Assembly: GCA_031772625.1 (NCBI GenBank)
Contig: CM062816.1
Span: forward strand, 831,644,071 to 831,708,070
Direction of reading: 5' to 3'
DNA length: 64,000 nt
DNA from: Pinus tabuliformis
Lineage: Eukaryota > Streptophyta > Pinopsida > Pinales > Pinaceae
This document shows, in pieces, positions 45,521 to 55,958 of the stretch. The position numbers and the translations under genes are program-made. Under the pieces are notes generated by a model that saw only the letters and a program-made list of their open reading frames with translations, had not been told where the DNA came from and searched no databases. Each line of letters starts with the position of its first letter. Position 1 is the stretch's first letter.

Positions 45521-46393
45521 TGTTGAAAATGCAACAAGAAAATCCTGATTTAATTTTCCCTTGAATTAAATTAGGAGAAAAAATTGTAATTCCACATCAC
45601 AAGACAACTTGTACGAGTTAACTAAGTTAATTTGACTTGATTAAGTTAATTCGAGTTGAGGGTCTAACTTGAGTCATGTAGAGTGTCTCCTACTTTATAG
45701 GAGCCCTGGTTGAGTTTATTTTGAGTTGTAATTAATTAATTCAGTTTAACTGAGTTAAAGTCAGTTAAATTAGTTCCAACTAATGGAGGAACTAGTAGGA
45801 GGTCTAACAGTGGGGTGTTGCTTCATGTGTTCAACCAGTTAACTGATAATTCAACCATAAATAACTCATGCATGTGTGATTTGAGAGTTACCCAGTTGAG
45901 ATTGGAGTTCAAGGGCAGTGTACTATCAGTTGTATAATCATCCAAATTGTATAGGTGGTGCATGCAGTTAGAGGAAGGCCTATGATGGATTGCGCAATTC
46001 CAATTGAGGAATTTCCCTAATTAATAAGGGATAATTCCCAAGGAAACAACACAAGGAAATAGGGACTTGGGCAAGCAGAAAATTGGTTAAGTATTGGCCA
46101 AGGCTTGTCTAGGAAGCAGTGAGACAAATAGAGATAGTGCAGAGGTTGCTTGGGCTTGAGCAAAGCATTGTAATATTCTCATATTTTCTGATTAATGCAA
46201 TATACAGATAGCATGGGTTTTTAGTTGTGGCTTTCCCTAGGAAATCATTGTGTAATGTGTTGATTGAATTCTTTCTCTTGTATGCTTTGTGATTTCTTGA
46301 TTGATTAATTGTTTCCGCTGATGAGTAGAGTAGATTCAAGTCTTTTGTTTTAGAAAATTACATAAGCAGTTTGAATCTACAAGGAATTTCTAC
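45521..46393 (+). mobile_element. Solo LTR
   Basis: 873 bp, TGTTGAAAATGC to GGAATTTCTACA, flanked by CCCAA (45516-45520 and 46394-46398). A TATA-like TACTTTATAGGAG lies near 45690 and the U5 side has a long T-rich tail. It does not closely match the other LTRs here. Confidence 0.88.
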
Positions 46394-47005
46394 ACCCAAC
46401 ATATCTCATGTACAATGCAAGAACATAAGGATTATCTAGTCAAAAGTAGCAGAAAACCTTGAGGTCTATAGGATATTGTTTGCTAGTCTAGTATGCTTGA
46501 TATGTGATAATATCCATTGTAGGCATTGAGAACTAACTTTAACATGATCAAGGGGTGCTTAGCTTGAACCTTAAGCCATAGTCCCCTTATTGATAGCCCT
46601 TAAATAAGAATTCCTCTTTGTAATGTACATCGATCTCTAGGTGCATCTACAATGCCTTTGTTTATGGGATGCATTGTCCTTGAGGCCTTATGAATATTCC
46701 ACTATGCCATGCTAATTTCAATAGGTTGCATAAGTTAGGAAGTGTAGATGAATGCGTAAGGCGTTATTGCCTATCAGATATTTGTGCTTCATAATACAAT
46801 TTTTGTTGAGGCTTACGGAGGTTACCAAGTAAGGAAATAAACACGAGAGTGCATGTGTGCTTATCAATTCACATATAGCTTGTGATCTTTGCTTTTGACA
46901 TGTAACATTCATATACTTGGTTCTCCAGTGATTGCTAATCGATACGTAACTCACTCTATTGCCAATCTCGGGGATGGTTGATATTTGATGATATAAACTG
47001 CATTT

Positions 47006-47190
47006 GAACTTTTGATGGAGCATGTGTGGAATGCAATGCAGGTTACACTTGCATATATTACATAAACATGAGTACAATTTACAGTACATGAAAGTTCATG
47101 AACTTTTGATGGCACGTGTGTAGAATGCAATGCAGGATACACTTGCATATATTACATAACTATTATAATTTACAAGAAATGAAAATTCAT
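47006..47190. repeat. 94-bp tandem duplication
   Basis: Copies start at 47006 and 47100 with GAACTTTTGATGG and share GAATGCAATGCAGG and ACACTTGCATATATTACATAA. Confidence 0.88.
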
Positions 47191-48659
47191 GCCATAAACC
47201 CTTTGGGATGCTATGGAAACCATCTATCCTTGCACCAACATGCATTTATTTATAAATTCAATTGAGTGCAGATACATGTGCTAGTTTAAAACAAGATACC
47301 AGGACTATGTTCGATGAGGCAAGTTACCCTTACTGGGAAATATAGCTTGGCCAGGATCTTCTGCACGGGATTAGTGTGAACGTGTGAAAAATAGTTTGAA
47401 ATATTTCTATTTCCAGAAAGTGATTCTATTTTGTAATTCACTTTAGTAAAAAAGGGTCAAAATTTTTAATTTAGCAGTCGAGTCTAAGAAATGTATTTCA
47501 CACATGCATGACTTAGACTAGGAGTAATTTCAAAAATAGATTAGGGTTTTGGTCTCAGCTAAAAGTATAAAGACAATTCAAGATAGAGGGGATCCATACA
47601 ACTTGGTGCAGTTATATAGGTAAGACCATATGGATCTGCACAATCATACAGACAGGACCGTACTCATTCATACAGTTGTATGAGCAAGTCTGTACAACCA
47701 TAGTCTGTAAATCAGATGTACAGTCCATACAGGTGTACAATAGACTATGTTTCTTAGGCAAGTTGTTCTGCTCAGTTCAGGGGGATTTCAGTAACTGTGC
47801 AGTGCTATTTTTTTGACAGCTTGTAGAGGTTTCCTTGTAAGTTTTTCTTTCGAAGGAGTGAAAATCTGATTTTGAAAGAGTAAATATCTCTCTGTGAAAT
47901 TTATTTTATGCTCCTGCTATTTAATTTCCAACTATCGTGTGATTGATGCTATGGTCTGAATTTAATTTCTGCATTAATTAAGTTCTGTGATTTACTTTTT
48001 TAATTGAGATAATGAGGAATTTAGTCACTAGGCTTGGAATTTTTACAACCCTTACAATATTTTTACCTTAATGGTGATCTAGATCTCCAAGTCTTTCAAA
48101 AATTGGATGCTTCGTTCATGTTCAAGACTGAAATTCTTTTCTAAATTTCTACAGTAGGCTAAACTTTCTGGTGAACCTTCCTGCTGCAAGAAATTCTGAA
48201 AATAGGTTTAAACTGTGTCTTCTAGGAGGCCAAGTTGCCTCCGAGGCAATGTTGCATCCCACCAGGGGTATGAAGTTGACTCTTTTGTCTATAAGACCTA
48301 AATGGAAGTTCATCTGTGCACCATAACTTGCAGGTTGATCTCAAAGGGACACTAGCTGTAACTGTCTTATGGCAGGAAACCTGTCTGTATTTGTTACATG
48401 CCATCATTTCCTCCACCCAGGTTGGCTTCCTCTGCATGCGAAAACTGTTTGGGGGCCTTTGATCATGTTACTTTGATTTCCTGCTTGCCTATTAAGTTGT
48501 AAGTTCTAACTAATGTAGTTGCAGCGAATGCTGGAAAGAATCTAAATGGTAATGTTTCATAGTCCTTGGTAATTTTCCTTTCAAGGTAAAGTTGGCCTTT
48601 CTCCTGATCTGTGATAAATTGACTTCTAAAGGATGCAAGCAATGAGTGTTCGTGATGTC

Positions 48660-48875
48660 TGTGACAACTGGTCTATGGGTGCTAACAACTTGTTTGTTTT
48701 TGTGGTTGTATGGAGTATGCCATCTAGTACTGCATATCCCATATGCTGTTGTGGCCATCTAGTGTTGCATATACCATACACCCTTGTGGCCATCTAGTAC
48801 TGCTACAAGTGGTCTATGGGTGCTAACAACTTGTTTGTTCTTGTGGTTCTATGGAGTATGTCATCTAGTAGTTCA
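48660..48875. repeat. Tandem duplication with GTGGCCATCTAGT units
   Basis: GGTCTATGGGTGCTAACAAC, CTTGTTTGTT and TATGGAGTATG blocks occur twice, about 138 bp apart. Between them lie units of GTGGCCATCTAGTACTGC. Confidence 0.85.
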
Positions 48876-49042
48876 TATTGTGATACATTAACACTTCAGT
48901 ACAACATGACTGATGTATATATCCTCCCAATTTAATGGAATGCACTTATCCTGAAATTGAATGTATGCAGTCGTAAAGGAGATGGAAACAAAGTTATGAA
49001 TATGATGGTTTGACTCTATACCTGTTTATTTTGTCTATGAAG

Positions 49043-49272
49043 GTTCATGGTTGAACGTGGTGCTCTTCTTTTGTTGGAGGGTGACGTGAGCCTTTCTATG
49101 AAGGATATCTACAGTTTACTTGCTGAGGAGAATTATGGGTGTACTTGGGACTATTACCAGGCATATTGTCATTTGAAGGGTTTTGGTTACATTGTAGGGA
49201 GGCGTAATTGCCCTTGGACACTCAAATCTGAGGAATATAAACCAATGTCATGCTGTCTTAGCTCTCCTGAAG
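49043..49272 (+). CDS. SEN54: SEN54-like tRNA-splicing endonuclease subunit, middle exon
   Basis: SEN54 is a structural subunit of the nuclear tRNA-splicing endonuclease, pairing with catalytic SEN2. This exon encodes about 76 residues: FMVERGALLLLEGDVSLSMK, DIYSLLAEENYGCTWDYYQAY and CHLKGFGYIVGRRNCPWTLK. This is the conserved N-terminal core of plant SEN54, where the same ERGALLLL, YxxLKGLGYIVGR and PWTLK order is known. There are no stops. The acceptor is AG at 49041-49042 and the donor AAG|GTAGAA at 49273; the exon ends in phase 1 and joins the next exon in frame (G split, then QSHDYEDD). N-terminal exons were not found upstream, so the gene may be partial or have very large introns. Confidence 0.85.
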
Positions 49273-49560
49273 GTAGAATGATTTGCTTCAATAAAAAACG
49301 TTAAATAATGTGCAATTCAATGGCCTTACAAGACAGTTCACCGAAGTTAATACATGCTTTAATGTGAAGAGTAAGTTGTTCATAAAGGACAGTGTAGAGA
49401 TAAAGTGATTATTGTCAGCCTGTGTGTTTTTAAGGTTGAAGATTCCTTCATTCTCATTTCCGTTATTATTTTATGATGTGAATTATTTCCATGTATGACT
49501 ATACATGAAAAAGCAGCTCTCTTATAAATTAACAAATGATAAATATTTTCTTTAATGCAG
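49273..49560 (+). other. Intron of the SEN54-like gene
   Basis: 288 bp, begins GTAGAATG and ends TTCTTTAATGCAG after a T-rich stretch. The GT-AG ends and matching reading phase on both sides support a genuine intron. Confidence 0.8.
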
Positions 49561-49909
49561 GTCAAAGTCATGACTATGAAGATGACGCAGTTAGGGTAGA
49601 CTTATCTAATAGCGATAATTGCTTCCAAAGTAATTCCACCATGATTACCAGTGAAGACAAACATACGTTTTTGAAAGATGGTGAATGCTGCAGCAATTTT
49701 CACCAGGCCACCTCTCATACTCCAAATGACTCTTTGGTGGAAGAGGGTCTCTCCCTTGCCTGTGCTTTAGAGAACCTTAGTATCAGCAAGGGTTCAAGTG
49801 ATTTTGAGCATTATCAAGGACTCAAATTGGTATTTGATGTGTATCTTCCAAATACGAAGTTCAAGAAATCTGCTCCAGGGAATCCGGAATTCATACTGTG
49901 CATTGCAAG
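49561..49909 (+). CDS. SEN54: SEN54-like tRNA-splicing endonuclease subunit, next exon
   Basis: Encodes about 116 residues in phase with the previous exon. A variable acidic/Ser-rich linker is followed by the conserved LKLVFDVYLPNTKFKKSAPG then NPEFILCIA, matching the start of the SEN54 C-terminal domain (VFDVYLPN, FKKSxPGxPxF). The likely donor is GCAAG|GTATCTC at 49910-49911; translation beyond it gives a Ser/Leu run, as expected for an intron. The last conserved exon (the IPLKFC and GRVSFFSF region in relatives) was not found downstream in the window. No lesions are seen, so expression is plausible; loss of the ends cannot be excluded. Confidence 0.85.
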
Positions 49910-50536
49910 GTATCTCTCTCTCTCTCATGGCTATGTAAATGCAATCATTCTATCTTTACTCTCAAATTAATTAATATATGAACCACCATATAAGGATTTC
50001 TTCGCTGTTTTACTGTTTCTTTGGAATCGTAAATTATATTTGACCTACGTTATTTGTTTAGATACATGAAATTTCTTATGAATACTGATCCTAAGTTCTA
50101 CAGTTAAAAACATGAATAGCGAATGCATATCATGAAATTGAATATCATTGTTTTGTTGGAAAATGATTCTATTTTCTGTTGATTGGAAGAAGCGCAAACA
50201 AACAACAAAAGGCTCGGTCTTGGGGGGCTTGATGGATTACACTTCTGTAATTTCTTTATCACAGTTTTTCTTCTGATATTCTTGTTCATGACACATCATG
50301 AATTTAAGCTATGGAAGAGGGACAATTTTCCTGAGAGGTAAAACAACTGAAACTGCTATAGGCATATCCTCCCCATGTGGTGGAATAGGCTACAAAGCAA
50401 TAGAAAAAGAAGAGACTGATATTGGAAGAGGAAGACCATCTACCTCAGAAAATTTGCATGCATAAAGGCCATAACTGAATTCCCAATAGCAACATAAATA
50501 GAATGGATCAAATTGGCTACTAACTCTTATATTACA
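49910..50536. other. Probable intron start, then AT-rich non-coding
   Basis: Follows the donor site of the SEN54 exon. No coding family, repeat or promoter was recognised. Confidence 0.4.
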
Positions 50537-50822
50537 TGTTGAGCCCTCGAGGGTGAGGAGTGAAACAACTGAATACACATTGCCATGTGTAACATTCTTT
50601 TGGGATAAAACAACACATAATTATATGTTTGTTTTGATCTTTATTATATATTGGTTTAAATTTATGGTTAAAGATAATATTTTGACATGTCATCAAATGT
50701 AATGTGTAAAGTTTAGGTGATTAAACCACTGTAACCTCCCATGGGTGTTATAAATATTGTAATGAGACATGGTGTAAATCTGAGAGAGTAAGCTGTATGT
50801 TATTGGGACCCCACAATGAACA
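50537..50822 (+). repeat. Short LTR (286 bp) of a Copia-type element
   Basis: TGTTGAGCCCTCGAGGG to CACAATGAACA, followed directly by TGGTATCAGTGTAG, an initiator tRNA-Met-type primer site with one change. It contains a TATA-like GTTATAAATATTG near 50740. No second LTR is seen, so this is the 5' end of a broken element. Confidence 0.75.
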
Positions 50823-50836
50823 TGGTATCAGTGTAG
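50823..50836 (+). other. Primer-binding site, initiator tRNA-Met type
   Basis: TGGTATCAGTGTAG abuts the LTR end. It differs from the common TGGTATCAGAGC at one position near its end. Confidence 0.7.
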
Positions 50837-50940
50837 ATTCGTAGAAACATTTTGTGCCTGTGACTGGAGTCAAAGTTTCTTAAAAAAGGTTCCGGTCTCA
50901 GAGTTGTCCTGCCAAAAAGAAAAGACATCTCAGTTCGAAG

Positions 50941-51476
50941 AGAGAGAAAACCCAAGTTGAGGTAATTTAAGAGATTATTGAATTTTTGGAAATTTAAAAC
51001 ATCAGAATTAAAATATTTTTTTGTGAAGTAACAATGTTCATGAAGTGTATGCGTACATGATAAAACATTTTGGAGCCTGTTATCTTATGGATTCTCCCTA
51101 GAACAAAGTCCCAATCTCACTAGGGAAAACCCATGGATACAAACAGACAAAGCAGTCCACTGTAATCTCGTCAGCCTTGCCCCTCCCTTGTAGGTTTTGG
51201 ATGTGCAGGTTTTCCTTAGCTAATGGGGGTATGACCGGGTATCAAAGAGAGAGAAAGCCCAAGTTGAGGCAATTTAAGAGATTATTGAATTTCAGAAGTT
51301 TAAAACATCATGAAGTGTATGCGTACATGATAAAACATTTTGGATCCTGTTATCTTATAGATTCTCCCTAGAGCAAAGTTCTAATCTCACTAGGGACAAA
51401 GCAGCCCACTGTCACCTCGTCAGCCTTGCCCCTCCCTTCTAGGTTTTGGATGTGCAGGTTTTCCTTAGCTAAGGGG
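50941..51476. repeat. Tandem duplication of about 300 bp in the leader
   Basis: Copies at 50941-51233 and 51248-51476 share CCCAAGTTGAGG, GAAGTGTATGCGTACATGAT, ATTCTCCCTAGA, GCCTTGCCCCTCCC and AGGTTTTGGATGTGCAGG. The second copy has two deletions, of about 37 and 20 bp. No protein family was recognised in either orientation. Confidence 0.85.
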
Positions 51477-51521
51477 GGTTTCCCTATGTTTAATTCCAAT
51501 TCTAAGTCCGTCGCTAGGCAT

Positions 51522-52675
51522 TGTTGAAAAATGTAACTAGGTTTGGTCTTCATAATGACGTGTAATTATGATTTTATGTAATTGATGTAAAGAAGAAAAT
51601 AAAATTATTTTTGTGATGCTTGTCGCATGGGTTTCATGAGCAAGGAATTTTATTTTTAGTTAAGGCTCCCATTGTGAGTCCTTAGGATTGGTCATAAAGT
51701 CAAATTAAGTCAATGTGATGTATAAAGGACCCTTCTTGGGCATGTTACATTTGTATATGAGAATGAAAGAGTAAAAAGGCCCTCCAAGACCAAGCTCAAG
51801 CTCCTCCAAGAAGTTGGCCTCAAGATGGAATAATAAACCTACAGCAAATGGCATGTCGGCTTATGGGCAAGGAGAAGTCGGCTTATTTCATGGGCAACCA
51901 CTATAAATAGGTAACTCGGCATTCATTTGGCAACAAGAATTTTGGTGAAGGCAAGAAGCAAGAAAGAAGTGTGAATAACTCAAGAAGGAAGCCTCATCAC
52001 CAAGAGAAGAAGAAGGGAAGATATACGAACTGTTTCAGATCTGTTTAGGGCTGATATCCTCCACACATGCGAAGATCCAAGGGTGTTCCACTGCAGAAAG
52101 AACCGAAATACCACAGTGATAGTGAGAGGGTAGTTTTGGGAGAAAAGCAAGGTGATTTTCAAGCCCAGTTGAAGGAGAGAAGGTCTCCCACTAGAGCGAA
52201 GAGAATCAAGGTGTTTTCTCTCTCATATACCTCAGCTAGGGTTTCTAAATTAGGGCCGAAAGTTGCAGGTCTGTTCCTAGGAACCAAAACTATGAAAGGT
52301 GGCCGAAAAAGGAGGAAGAATCAAGAAGTTTGACTATCGTTGAAGGAACTCATCAAGGAAGCTTTGTGACTTGGTCTTGGAGAGGAAAATAGGTCAAGGA
52401 TCTTGGTCTTGGTATTCGTCAATTGAAGTCTCTATAAGAAGAAGAATTCTTTTGGGTTTTCCTCTCAAGTTGGAGAGGTTTTGGCCTTGGTTGATCACCT
52501 ACATTCTGTGTCTCATCTCTTTATTATTTATGCATAGGTAACTGTTTGATGAAGAAGAGCACAATAATAATCTAAGCAAAAGAGAAGATCCTAATCTAAA
52601 GAAATAAAAATCATTCACAAGCAGTTATCTTTAGAAGAGAAATCTCCTAATTGCTATGCCCTAGATTTCTCAACA
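51522..52675 (+). repeat. 5' LTR, family B
   Basis: Near-identical over most of its length to 55959-57472 outside the nested insertion. The TATA-like ACTATAAATAGGTAAC is near 51900 and the start and end match the solo LTR at 10715. The long open frame at 52067-52333 is part of the LTR, not a gene. Confidence 0.93.
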
Positions 52676-53204
52676 TGTATCAGAGCTAAGGTGACAAAGT
52701 CAAGGAAGGGCATCTCATCAAGAGACACACAAGCAATCAAGGATCAAATCTCAAAGGATATCAAAGTGAAGTCAAGAAGTGTCAAAACCCTAGATCGAAG
52801 AAGAAAGTCTACACTAGCAAGAAGTCTTGGAATCCTCAAGTCATCTCAAGAGACCACAAAGACCCTACTCAAGTTGAAGGACTTATACATCAAGTTTCTT
52901 ACTAGAGAAGCAAGATCAAGGATGTTGTCATCATCTTCAGAAGTTCTAAGGAAATTTCCTCTTGTTGAAGCAAGGACCTTACCATTATAGAAGATCATCC
53001 AAGAAGCATCAAGAAGTCATCATTGATCATCATCAACAAGGACATCTCCATAAAAGGATCTAAAGTGATCTCGTTCTTTGTGAAGACAAGGATCACTCTT
53101 GAAGAGATCTAACTTCATCAAGGAGAAGTTCTCTATCATCTATATTATCATCAAATTCAAGGAGGCGGCAAGTGGAAGAAGCATCTTCACAAGTAAGTAT
53201 ATTT

Positions 53205-54053
53205 ATGTCTGAATTTGTCGAATTGTTTGTTTGCAAGGAAAACAACAAATTGGTTGGGGCTTCAAACTATCTTGCATGGGAGAATAGGACGGATCTGAAT
53301 CTCATTGAAAATAAGGTTATGGATCATGTCAAATGATCTATCACCAAACTAGCGAAAGAAGATGCTCAAGCACTTGCAAAATTTATGAAAGGGGAAGTGA
53401 GAGCTCAAGGGATTCACATAGAATCCATCAAGGATCCCCTCATTCCATATGTATCTAAACTCGACACCTCAAAAGAAATATATGACAAATTGGTAGAGTT
53501 GTTTTATGTAAGCTTTGCAGGAGAAATTATCTCTCTAAGGCAAGAACTCTACAAGCTAAGGATATCAAAAGAAGAAGGGATAGCCTCATACTTTATGAGG
53601 ATATCCGAAATAAGGGATCAACTTCAAGATGTGGCAGAAATAATGTCTGACAAGGAGATGACCACTATAGTACTAAATGCATTACTAGAGGAGTGGGGTA
53701 ACTTTACTTCAAGCATTTATGGGAAGAAAGAAGTTACTCCATTCCAGGATCTATGGTCATTATGCAAGATTGAAGAAACAAGGCTGAAGGCTAAACTGAT
53801 GTGGGATCAAGTGAACAAAATAAAGCATATGCTTCTATGGAAAAGAGAAGAGGAAAGTCTGGGAAATTTGTTCCTCAGAAAAAGAAGAGGAACATGGCTA
53901 AAATTCAATGCTATGGATGTTAAGAATATGGGCATTACAAAAGAGATTGCCCCAAGCTCAAGAAGGACAATAACAAAAGAGGTAGAGAAGAAGCCCATAT
54001 CACAAAAGAAGTGGAGGACACTGAAAAGAAGAGGTCCAAGAAAGAGGAAGTAA
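53205..54053 (+). pseudogene. Copia-type Gag, broken (family B)
   Basis: The frame begins at ATG 53205 (MSEFVELFVCKENNK) with SNYLAWENRTDL, and meets a TGA at about 53334. It then continues through LDTSKEIYDKLVELFYVSF, ISKEEGIASYFMRISEIRDQ and MTTIVLNALLEEWGNFTSSI, the Gag capsid-like core. A frame change near 53800 moves the rest to another frame. There the CCHC knuckle is readable at 53910-53952 (CYGC, then GHYKRDC), with a TAA between the second Cys and the Gly-His. A Lys-rich tail follows and no protease motif is seen. The copy cannot make functional Gag. Confidence 0.9.
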
Positions 54054-55958
54054 GAGATCTCTACTATGATTGAGATAGTCTTCCTCAGCTAGTTCTTTTC
54101 AAGTTCCTATTTTCAAGTTTTTATTGTTGTAAGATATGGCTATCATGATTCACTAAGGAAAATGATAGGATGCATCATGGCATCATAGAAGCATTAGAAG
54201 CAAGAGCTTGTGACATAATCATAGAGAAGCATGAAAGATGGCTGAAATAGAATTCTATGGAAGGATATCACTCTTGGTAACCTCATTAGAAGCATAAGTG
54301 GCACTTATGGGAAAAGGAAGAAAAAGTCATCTAGCACAAAGCTCATCATACATTAGTCAAAAGGAAACATTTGTTGGCTGAGGATACTCAAGATCCTCTA
54401 TTGGAATCTTCATCGGAAGGTTCACCAATCAAAAGGAAGCAAGTGTTTCATTAAGAATTCCAACTTGTGGGAATTCATGGGATGATGGTATGATGACAAA
54501 AGAGGTAAAGCAAATCAAGGGATTGAAGTTCTTTCAATCAAGGAAGCTGCTAAAGGAAGTCTAGATGACCTAAAGAAAAATGAGGTATGTATGCTTGTAT
54601 TTGATATTGTAGAGTCATGTCATATGGTTGTAAGTAACATGGATAAATGCTCTATCACGAGAGCATGATCAAAAGAAAGGATCTCCTTTTTGAAAGGATG
54701 CAGGAAGGTATGGATTACACATTGTCTAGATAAAATCAACGTAATATGTCCTCATATGAAATATGAGGTGGTTTACAAATTGGAGGAACTATGACTGGAA
54801 GTTCCTAGAAGGAAATGTGTGAAGAAAGAAAGGAAGAGATCATGAAATATGCAACTATGGAAAAGGAAAGGATATCTCCATGAAAGATATGAAGACTTTG
54901 ATGAAGTCAGAAAGGGAAAGAGACCCTTGACAATATATATCTTTTGGAGATGTGTCAATGTGTATGCAGGATGTTGATGCAAACTAGAAGATGTCATGAT
55001 GAAAGACCATCACAAAGGTAATTTTGATTTAATGTTCATTCCTTAATTTTTGAATGATATCTAGATGGGCTTATGCAGGGCTGCCAAGGGAAGAGCTATG
55101 GATATCTTCCTACATTGATGTCCATGTAGTAGGATGAAAGATCTTTAAGGAAACATGGCGTGAAGAAGGGAGCATGGCATGAAGGAAGGCTAGATATGAA
55201 CTGATGGATCACTTTTCGATGAAAGGAATAATGACATGACTGAATCATGGATGAAAGTGATGGATGGTTTGTGCCATATGAAGAAGTCCCAAAACATGAA
55301 GAGTCCTTAATAAAGAAAAGAAGTTCATGACAACGTGAAGAGGAGTTCTTCAAGCAGTTGGTTGTCCCATCATCTCCACTTAGAGAGCTGATGTAGGCCC
55401 CTAATTAAGAGGGAGCCTAGAAGCAAGTTTCTAACTTGGTAGAAACTTGGAAGCAAATTCCTAAGCCAAGAGGGAGCTTAGGTACATTCCTTCATTGGAA
55501 TAGATATATGCTCCCTAATTAAGAGAGAGAGATAGACACACCATTCTTGTCTTCACTTGGGAAGAAATAATGGAGGATTGGGTAAACATCTGACATCTGA
55601 TGCTCCATGAGGATGAGTTAGGGAAACAAAGATAAGAGTAGTCGTAGATGACCGATTTTCTTTGACGATTGGGAATTCAAGATAAGAATAGTCTTGGTGG
55701 AACACACTCTTAAGTGAACTCGGGTGGGGTATGTTCCGAAAGAGACAATGATGAGGGTGTCTATGCATCATTTGTCTCGCCAACATTGTGCTCTGATCTT
55801 ATGGAGATATAGAGATGTTAGTTAAGGCCTTGCTATGTGACAATGTTGGATGATATGATGCTATACAGATGGGTTAACAATTCGACTCTTGTTATGAGAA
55901 TTCTTCAGATTGAGAATGACCAAGTACCATTATGAATACCTCCCAAGTTAAGAGGGAG
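54054..55958 (+). other. Post-gag internal region with purine tract
   Basis: No Pol domain in any frame. The tract is A/G-rich with repeated ATGAAAGAT and GAAGAAG words. 55395-55540 contains three extra purine tracts like the functional one (AATTAAGAGGGAGCC, GCCAAGAGGGAGC, AATTAAGAGAGAGAG). The tract next to the 3' LTR is AAGTTAAGAGGGAG. Confidence 0.7.

Larger units (their letters stand above)
46399..49042. other. Non-coding, possible intron or upstream sequence of SEN54
   Basis: No conserved SEN54 N-terminal exon was recognised here. The stretch holds a 94-bp tandem duplication (47006-47190) and a 138-bp-spaced repeat near 48660-48870. It lacks transposase or retroelement domains, so it may be ordinary gene-flanking or intronic DNA. 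Confidence 0.4.

Noticed and set aside
45505..46440. Possible small exon after TTGGATTGCAG, split by the solo LTR at 45521
   Set aside because: Removal of the LTR gives about 18 codons before a stop, but no family match and no partner exon.
48222..49042. Upstream SEN54 exon
   Set aside because: No frame shows the conserved N-terminal motifs of the family; short frames are unsupported.
55096..55786. Minus-strand frames after the family B Gag
   Set aside because: Low-complexity Ser/Phe-rich translations of an A/G-rich tract; no Pol motif.
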